Below the pieces are notes generated by a model. That model had not been told where the DNA came from, did not search any database, and worked only from the letters and a program-made list of their open reading frames with translations. Shown here in pieces: positions 6,230-10,843 of a stretch of DNA of 10,843 nucleotides (the stretch's first letter is position 1; the number at the start of each line of letters is the position of its first letter). Made by a program: the position numbers and the translations under genes. Source of the DNA: Gammaproteobacteria bacterium (lineage in GTDB: Bacteria > Pseudomonadota > Gammaproteobacteria > Pseudomonadales > Azotimanducaceae); assembly GCA_028821035.1 (NCBI GenBank), contig JAPPHP010000374.1, positions 1-10,843 on the forward strand, given 5' to 3'.

Positions 6230-9200
6230 CTACGGCCGAAACTGCAGCGTGCGGGGCGTCAGGCGCGACGGCTGCGACACGATGCGGTACGCGGTCTCCA
6301 CCCACTCGCAGATCAGCCGCCGCGTATCGCGGGGATCGATCATCTCCTCGATCTGGAACTTCGACAGCGGGCCCACCGGCCCGCGGGCGCTCTCGATGCG
6401 GGCCATGAGCTCGGCGCGGAAGGCCTCTGGATCCTCCGCTTCCGCGAGCTGGCGCCTGTAGGCCGCCTCGATGCCGCCCTCCGGCGGTATGCCGCCGACG
6501 TCCGCGGCGGGCCACGCCACGCGCACCGACGGCCGCGAGCGTGGGGTCGCGTAGTTGTTCCCCGCCACGCCGAAACTGCGCCGTATGAGCACGGTGAAGA
6601 TCGGCACCGTGACCTGCGCGAACGCGATCATCCATTCCCCGCCCCGGCGGATGGTGCCCGCGACCTCGTGCTCGAGCCCGACGGCGAAGCCCGGGTTGTC
6701 CACCAGGTTGAGGATCGGTACGTGAAACAGGTCGCAGAGGTCCTGGTGCCGGGTCAGCTTGCGGCAGCCGTCCGCCGTCAGCGCGCCGCCGTTGGCGTGC
6801 TGGCTGTCGGACGCGAGGATCCCGAGGGGGTAGCCGTTGAAACGGGCGAATCCGGTGATCTGGTCGGTGCCCCAGAGCGGGCCGATCTCGAAGAACGAGT
6901 CCCGGTCTGCCATGAGGGCGATCGCGCGCCGCATGTCGAAGGTGGTCGTGCGCTGGCGCGGCACGAGCGTGAACAGCTCCTCGTCCCGCCGGTCGGGCGG
7001 ATCGTCCGGGCCCGGCGCCACCGCCGGCGGCGTCTCGTAGACGTTCGAGGGCAGGTAGGACAGGAACCGCCGGGTCATCGCGGCGGCTTCCTCCTCCGTC
7101 TCGGCGAGGTTGTCCACCGACCCGTTGCGGCAGTGGATGTGCCAGCCCCCGAGGTCCTCCTTGGTGATGTCGTAGCCCATGGCGTGCTGTACCACCGGCG
7201 GACCCGCCACGAAGAGTTGCGCGATGTCGCGCACCATGACGGAGAAGTGGCCGAGCACGGCCTTCGCCGCGCCGATGCCCACGACGCTGCCGAGCAGCAT
7301 GTTCACGACGGGCACCGTGCAAAGCTGCTCGGTGTACATGGTGCTGCCGAGGTGACCCGGCAGGAACGAGCCGCCGCCGCCGGCAACTCGCGGCCGCCCG
7401 GCCGTGATGGCGCCGCTGCTCTCCCTGGCGGTGCTCTCCCCCTCCTTGTTCTGCTGCGGCACCATCGCGGCGACGCTCCCGCCGCCGGACGACCCGTCGA
7501 GAAGGCGGACGGAGGGGACGCGCATCTCCAGGGCGAGGCGGTCGAGGTGGCCGCTCTTCGCGCCGATGGCGCCGTCCGCGTGCCCGCCGCGCGAGGTGAA
7601 ATCGTCGGCGCACACGATCGTCGAGCGCCCCTCGATCCGGCCCCAGCCGCCGACATGGTTCGCCGGCGTGAAGGCGGTCACGGCGCCGTCCTCGTCGTAC
7701 GAGGCGAACCCGGCGACGCTGCCCACCTCGCGGAACGAGCCTTCGTCGAGGAGCAGTTCGATCCGCTCCCGGCAGGTCAGCTTGCCCCGGCTGCGCTGCC
7801 GCACCACGCCCGGGTCCTCCGATCCCGGGGCGAGCCGCGCGAGAGCCAGGCTGCGCATGGCGGCGACATCCTCGAGCAACGGCGCCCAGGTTTCTCGCGG
7901 ACCGGGTTTTGCCACTTCCGCCAACGCCCCGTCGGCGGGTGCGAGCAACGCCACGACCTGACCCGTGGCGACCGCGTCTCCCGCCCGGAGGGGCTGCATC
8001 GCCGAGACGACGCCGTCGCAGGGCGCGCCCACCACCGTCTCCATCTTCATCGCGCTGATGACGAGCAGCGGATCCCCGGCGCCGAGCGCATCGCCCGGCG
8101 CCGCCTCGACCGTCACGACGGACCCCGCCAGGGGACACGCCACCGACACGTCGTCCGGTCCCGGCTCGAGCGGCGGAAGCGCGCGGGAGGCCCCGGCGCG
8201 TGTGCCGTCGTGTCCGTGACCGCTGGCCGGCGCCCGGGTCTGTAGCAACTCCAGCGCGCCCCCGTTCGCGGGCTCCGCGGCGTCCATCAGCTCCGGTTTC
8301 TCGCCCAGCAGCGAGGTCCTGGCGTTCCCGGCTCGCACATCCGGGTCGGCCAGGATCGCCTGGAGCTGCGCCAGGTTCGTCGGAACGCCGGCGATGTGGA
8401 ACTCCCCGAGCGCGCGGCCGGCGCGTTCCATGGCCGAGGCCAGGGAAGCTTCGGAGGTGGACGTGCAGACCACCTTGGCGAGGAGCGGGTCGAACTGCGG
8501 GGGCGGTGCGTATCCCGCATAACCGCAGGCGTCCACCCGGATGCCGCGCCCGGACGGCTCCTTGTACGCGTCGAGCGTCCCGGCGCCCCGCGCCACCACC
8601 CGCGCCTGGACCGCGTACTTCCCGGTTACCGGGAGCGCTTCCGCGAGCCCGAGCGACGCGAGGGACGCGCCGGCTGCCAGCAGGAACTGCGTCTCCACCA
8701 GGTCGACGCCGGTGACCTCCTCCGTCACTGTGTGCTCCACCTGGATGCGCGCATTGGCCTCGATGAAGAAGTGCTCGTCGCGCTCGGGCACCACCAGGAA
8801 CTCGATCGTGCCCGCGTTGACGTACTCGCCGCCCTGCGCCAACGCGACGGCATCCGCCAAAACGCGCTCCCGCAACGTCTCCGGGAGTCCCGCCGCCGGC
8901 GCCGTCTCGAGCACCTTCTGGTGACGCAACTGCACCGAGCAGTCGCGTTCTCCGAGGTGTACGACGTGCCCGTCCGCGTCGCCAAGCACCTGCACCTCGA
9001 TGTGGCGCGGCCGCTCGACCAGGCGTTCGACGAACACGGCGCCGCTGCCGAACGCGCCTTCCGCCTCGCTCCGGCACCGCTCGAAGGCTTCGGCCATGTC
9101 GGCCGCCGACTCGACGACGCGCATGCCGCGCCCCCCGCCCCCCGCCGCGGCCTTGAGCATCACGGGGTAACCCACCGTCGCGGCGACTTCCTCCGCCTCC

Positions 9201-9637
9201 TCCGCGGTGGCAAGCGGCCGGGAGCTGCCCGGCACCACCGGGATGTCGAGCGAGCGGGCGAGGGACCGCGCCAGCAGCTTGTCCCCGAACAGCGCGAGCG
9301 CCGCCGGCGTGGGCCCGACGAACGTGAGGCCGGCCGCTGCGCAGCGCTCCGCGAAGGCGGCGTTCTCGGCGAGGAAGCCGTAACCCGGGTGCACGCAGTC
9401 GCAGCCGCTCTCGACCGCTACCCGGACCAGCGCGTCCGCGTCCAGGTAGGCGGCCACCGGGTCCGCGCCGGGCGCGCCGATCTCGCGCGCTTCGGTCGTC
9501 ACCCGGGTGTGCAACGAGTGGGCGTCCTCCGGCGCATGGACTGCCACCGAGTCCATGCCGAGACCGGCCGCGGCCCTGGCGACACGAATCGCGATCTCGC
9601 CGCGGTTGGCGATGAGCACCCGTTTGAGCGACGTCAC
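6230..9637 (-). CDS. Single-chain biotin-dependent acyl-CoA carboxylase (BC-BCCP-CT)
   Basis: Carries ATP-dependent carboxylation of biotin and transfer of the carboxyl to an acyl-CoA in one 1135-residue cytoplasmic chain. Biotin carboxylase spans about 1-450: KRVLIANRGEIAIRVARA at the N-terminus, glycine loop GGGGRGM near 166-172, HIEVQVLGD, GERDCSVQLRHQKVLE, and active-site EANARIQVEHTVTEE (E293, N295, R297, E301), with R346 matching E. coli AccC R338. The carrier domain (about 498-565) has SAMKME with biotinyl-Lys531. The carboxyltransferase (about 580-1130) has GKLTCRERIELLLD, LLDGSSGGGSV, a first oxyanion-hole region GSVVGIGAA, and LVDNPGF. Domain content and the SSGGGS style recall the long-chain acyl-CoA carboxylase (LCC) of mycobacteria; substrate is not decidable here. 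The loop after R346 is about 7 residues shorter than in AccC. GTG at 9637 is chosen for its Shine-Dalgarno; the frame is open to 9778 but that part overlaps the next gene. Confidence 0.93.
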   Translation of the reverse strand: MTSLKRVLIANRGEIAIRVARAAAGLGMDSVAVHAPEDAHSLHTRVTTEAREIGAPGADPVAAYLDADALVRVAVESGCDCVHPGYGFLAENAAFAERCAAAGLTFVGPTPAALALFGDKLLARSLARSLDIPVVPGSSRPLATAEEAEEVAATVGYPVMLKAAAGGGGRGMRVVESAADMAEAFERCRSEAEGAFGSGAVFVERLVERPRHIEVQVLGDADGHVVHLGERDCSVQLRHQKVLETAPAAGLPETLRERVLADAVALAQGGEYVNAGTIEFLVVPERDEHFFIEANARIQVEHTVTEEVTGVDLVETQFLLAAGASLASLGLAEALPVTGKYAVQARVVARGAGTLDAYKEPSGRGIRVDACGYAGYAPPPQFDPLLAKVVCTSTSEASLASAMERAGRALGEFHIAGVPTNLAQLQAILADPDVRAGNARTSLLGEKPELMDAAEPANGGALELLQTRAPASGHGHDGTRAGASRALPPLEPGPDDVSVACPLAGSVVTVEAAPGDALGAGDPLLVISAMKMETVVGAPCDGVVSAMQPLRAGDAVATGQVVALLAPADGALAEVAKPGPRETWAPLLEDVAAMRSLALARLAPGSEDPGVVRQRSRGKLTCRERIELLLDEGSFREVGSVAGFASYDEDGAVTAFTPANHVGGWGRIEGRSTIVCADDFTSRGGHADGAIGAKSGHLDRLALEMRVPSVRLLDGSSGGGSVAAMVPQQNKEGESTARESSGAITAGRPRVAGGGGSFLPGHLGSTMYTEQLCTVPVVNMLLGSVVGIGAAKAVLGHFSVMVRDIAQLFVAGPPVVQHAMGYDITKEDLGGWHIHCRNGSVDNLAETEEEAAAMTRRFLSYLPSNVYETPPAVAPGPDDPPDRRDEELFTLVPRQRTTTFDMRRAIALMADRDSFFEIGPLWGTDQITGFARFNGYPLGILASDSQHANGGALTADGCRKLTRHQDLCDLFHVPILNLVDNPGFAVGLEHEVAGTIRRGGEWMIAFAQVTVPIFTVLIRRSFGVAGNNYATPRSRPSVRVAWPAADVGGIPPEGGIEAAYRRQLAEAEDPEAFRAELMARIESARGPVGPLSKFQIEEMIDPRDTRRLICEWVETAYRIVSQPSRLTPRTLQFRP

Positions 9638-9642
9638 CGGCA

Positions 9643-9648
9643 CCCTCC
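9643..9648 (-). promoter_or_regulatory. Ribosome binding site that fixes the carboxylase start
   Basis: GGAGGG on the minus strand, 5 nt before the GTG at 9637. The ATG overlapping its 5' side (9650) is out of frame. It places translation at VTSLKRVLIANRGE, which matches the usual N-terminus of biotin carboxylases. Confidence 0.75.
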
Positions 9649-9722
9649 ATCGGACCAGGGGACAAGGGCCGGAGACTGACGGAGGCCGGGCGCGTTGTCC
9701 AGTCGCGGCCCGGGCCGGCGAG

Positions 9723-10802
9723 TCAGTGCACGCACCCGCGGGCCGGCGCTTCGATGATCTTCTCGACGCGCCCATCACGCACCCCGACGTACCGGTCCCA
9801 GCGGTTCACCGTCACGTCCTGCTGGTGCGTCAGCAGGAAGAAGGTGTCGCCGATATCGAGGGAGAGGTCCGCGTCCCCGGACAGCACGACGCCGTGGTGG
9901 TCGATCCCGGTGACCGTCACCCCGTCGGGACCCTCCAGCGTCGGCAGGCCGTTCGGCGCGCCGATGGCGTCGATCGGCACGTCGCCGATCGCCGTGCGGG
10001 CGTCCGGGCGCTCGACCACGCGGCCCATCACCCGCAGCGCGAAGTGGAACTCGCGCATGTAGGCGTACGGCACCTCCATGAACACGTACGTACCGCCTTC
10101 GATCTCCGTCACGTCGGGGTACGTGGCCGCCACGTCGTAGGTCCACGACTCTCCGGTAGAGACGACGTCCACCGCGATGCCCGCGTCCTCGATCGCCCGC
10201 CTGGCTTCCAGCACGCGTTCGATGTAGCGCCCACCTTCCGAGAACCGGTTTGTCCGGTCCCCCGCCCCGCGCAAGACCTGGTGGCTCATAACGCCGCGGA
10301 AGTCGAGGCCGGGCGCGGCCACGATGCGGCGCGCCAGCGCGACTGCCTGCTCCACGGAACGGACGCCAGCGCGTCCCATCATCGTGTCCACCTCGATCAC
10401 CACGCCGAGTGCCGCGGCGGAGGACTCCGCACCCCGCGCAAGGAGCGCCACCTGCGCGTCCGCATCCGCGGCCACGGTCGTCTCTACGCGCTGGGCGAGG
10501 GCAACGAGGCGGCGGATCTTCCCCGGATCGACCACCTGGTTCGCGACCAGGACGTTGCCGGCTCCGGCTTCCACGAACACCTCCGCCTCCGAGACCTTGG
10601 CCGCGCAGACGCCCCCCACCGTACCACCCGCGGCGACCTGCATCGCGAGGATCTCGGGCGCCTTGTGGTTCTTGCCGTGCGGCCGCAGCCGGATCTCTTC
10701 TTCCGAGTAATGGCGGGCGATGACGCCGATGTTGTGCTCGAGCGCGTCGAGGTCGACGACCAGCACGGGCGTCTCGAGGTCCCGGATGGGCGTGCCGATC
10801 AA
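9723..10802 (-). CDS. PLP-dependent D-threonine aldolase / D-serine dehydratase-like enzyme
   Basis: Alanine-racemase-type N-terminal barrel followed by a D-serine-dehydratase-like C-terminal domain (DSD1 family). Members cleave D-threonine or D-3-hydroxyaspartate, or dehydrate D-serine, in the cytoplasm using PLP and a metal. The 359-residue product has TPVLVVDLDALEHN at 11-24 and RPHGKNHKAPEIL at 40-52, where K44 should bind PLP; VIEVDTMMGRAG (135-146), STGESWTYD and EGGTYVFMEVPY also fit. The metal-site region reads THQQDVTVN (325-333) instead of the HCD motif of known aldolases, so the reaction is uncertain. The start is TTG at 10802 with GAGG 6 nt before it; no ATG or GTG lies further upstream in this frame before the window ends. 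The stop is 85 nt from the carboxylase start; that gap has no convincing terminator. Possibly co-transcribed with it. Confidence 0.85.
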   Translation of the reverse strand: MIGTPIRDLETPVLVVDLDALEHNIGVIARHYSEEEIRLRPHGKNHKAPEILAMQVAAGGTVGGVCAAKVSEAEVFVEAGAGNVLVANQVVDPGKIRRLVALAQRVETTVAADADAQVALLARGAESSAAALGVVIEVDTMMGRAGVRSVEQAVALARRIVAAPGLDFRGVMSHQVLRGAGDRTNRFSEGGRYIERVLEARRAIEDAGIAVDVVSTGESWTYDVAATYPDVTEIEGGTYVFMEVPYAYMREFHFALRVMGRVVERPDARTAIGDVPIDAIGAPNGLPTLEGPDGVTVTGIDHHGVVLSGDADLSLDIGDTFFLLTHQQDVTVNRWDRYVGVRDGRVEKIIEAPARGCVH

Positions 10803-10843
10803 AACGCGCCTCGCGCGGACACCTGCCAGACGGCCTCGAGCAC
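10799..10843 (-). CDS. Partial CDS, C-terminal 14 residues of an upstream gene
   Basis: The minus-strand frame entering from the right edge reads VLEAVWQVSARGAF and stops at TGA (10801-10799), overlapping the TTG of the aldolase-like gene by 4 nt (TTGA). Twelve of its 14 codons end in G or C, against 7 of 13 in the frame that continues the aldolase-like ORF upstream, so this is the more gene-like frame. Too short to identify; an operon neighbour is likely. Confidence 0.4.
   Translation of the reverse strand: MLEAVWQVSARGAF
10809..10812 (-). promoter_or_regulatory. Ribosome binding site for the TTG start
   Basis: GAGG on the minus strand, 6 nt before TTG at 10802. It supports the rare start codon, together with the expected short N-terminus of the DSD1 family (about ten residues before TPxLVVDLDAL). 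Confidence 0.5.

Noticed and set aside
6183..9665. 1160-codon minus-strand frame overlapping the carboxylase, with its own ATG at 9665
   Set aside because: Out-of-phase, Arg/Gly-rich translation without motifs; the other minus frame has all family motifs.
6122..9679. Long plus-strand open frames (707 and 427 codons) opposite the carboxylase
   Set aside because: Same artefact; the minus strand carries intact biotin carboxylase, carrier and carboxyltransferase motifs over the whole span.
9660..9700. Inverted repeat GGACAA (9660-9665) and TTGTCC (9695-9700) as a terminator between the aldolase-like and carboxylase genes
   Set aside because: Six bp with a 29-nt loop and no T-run; too weak for a terminator or operator call.
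9711..9748. Direct repeat CGGGCCGGCG (9711-9720 and 9739-9748) at the end of the aldolase-like gene
   Set aside because: Ten bases of only G and C in very GC-rich DNA, one copy inside coding sequence; likely chance.
9638..9778. 47-residue N-terminal extension of the carboxylase
   Set aside because: It runs into the aldolase-like gene, is Arg/Pro/Ser-rich, and a GTG with GGAGGG 5 nt ahead gives the normal biotin carboxylase N-terminus.

Overview
The window is GC-rich DNA from a diderm (Gram-negative type) bacterium: it encodes lipid A enzymes (LpxD, LpxA), the FabZ dehydratase that supplies the same hydroxyacyl pool, and a periplasmic Skp/OmpH chaperone. Gene content and style (high GC, strong GC preference at third codon positions, a planctomycete/acidobacterial-looking c-heme motif, an FG-GAP propeller protein) suggest an uncultured lineage such as Acidobacteriota rather than a model proteobacterium. 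That placement is an inference; no rRNA or other marker is present.

Every convincing gene lies on the minus strand, so the window reads right to left. Right edge (10799-10843): a 14-codon tail of an upstream gene that overlaps the next start by 4 nt. 9723-10802: a PLP enzyme of the D-threonine aldolase / D-serine dehydratase fold with a TTG start. 6230-9637: a single-chain acyl-CoA carboxylase (biotin carboxylase, biotin carrier and carboxyltransferase in one polypeptide). 2869-6186: a large exported protein that joins a c-type haem site, a seven-repeat calcium-binding FG-GAP propeller and a HEXXH zincin-like domain. 2264-2794: skp. 1204-2238: lpxD. 764-1207: fabZ. 1-767: lpxA, which lacks only its last codon or so at the window edge.

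The left third is the conserved skp-lpxD-fabZ-lpxA cluster. lpxD/fabZ and fabZ/lpxA each overlap by an ATGA, so they are probably translationally coupled. FabZ, LpxA and LpxD all handle (3R)-hydroxyacyl-ACP. The usual upstream partner bamA is not adjacent; the haem-propeller-zincin gene sits there instead. The right two thirds look metabolic (D-amino-acid lyase and acyl-CoA carboxylase), with gaps of 85 and 43 nt and no visible terminator.

Most worth a second look: the haem/propeller/zincin fusion; a roughly 125 bp palindrome-rich stretch (about 2851-2975) that looks like a dispersed REP-type repeat and seems to have supplied the last ~40 codons and the stop of that gene; a shortened loop in the carboxylase; an altered metal motif in the aldolase-like enzyme; and LpxA substitutions at positions that bear on acyl-chain length and possibly on sugar acceptor. 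I found no tRNA, rRNA, CRISPR array, transposase or integrase.
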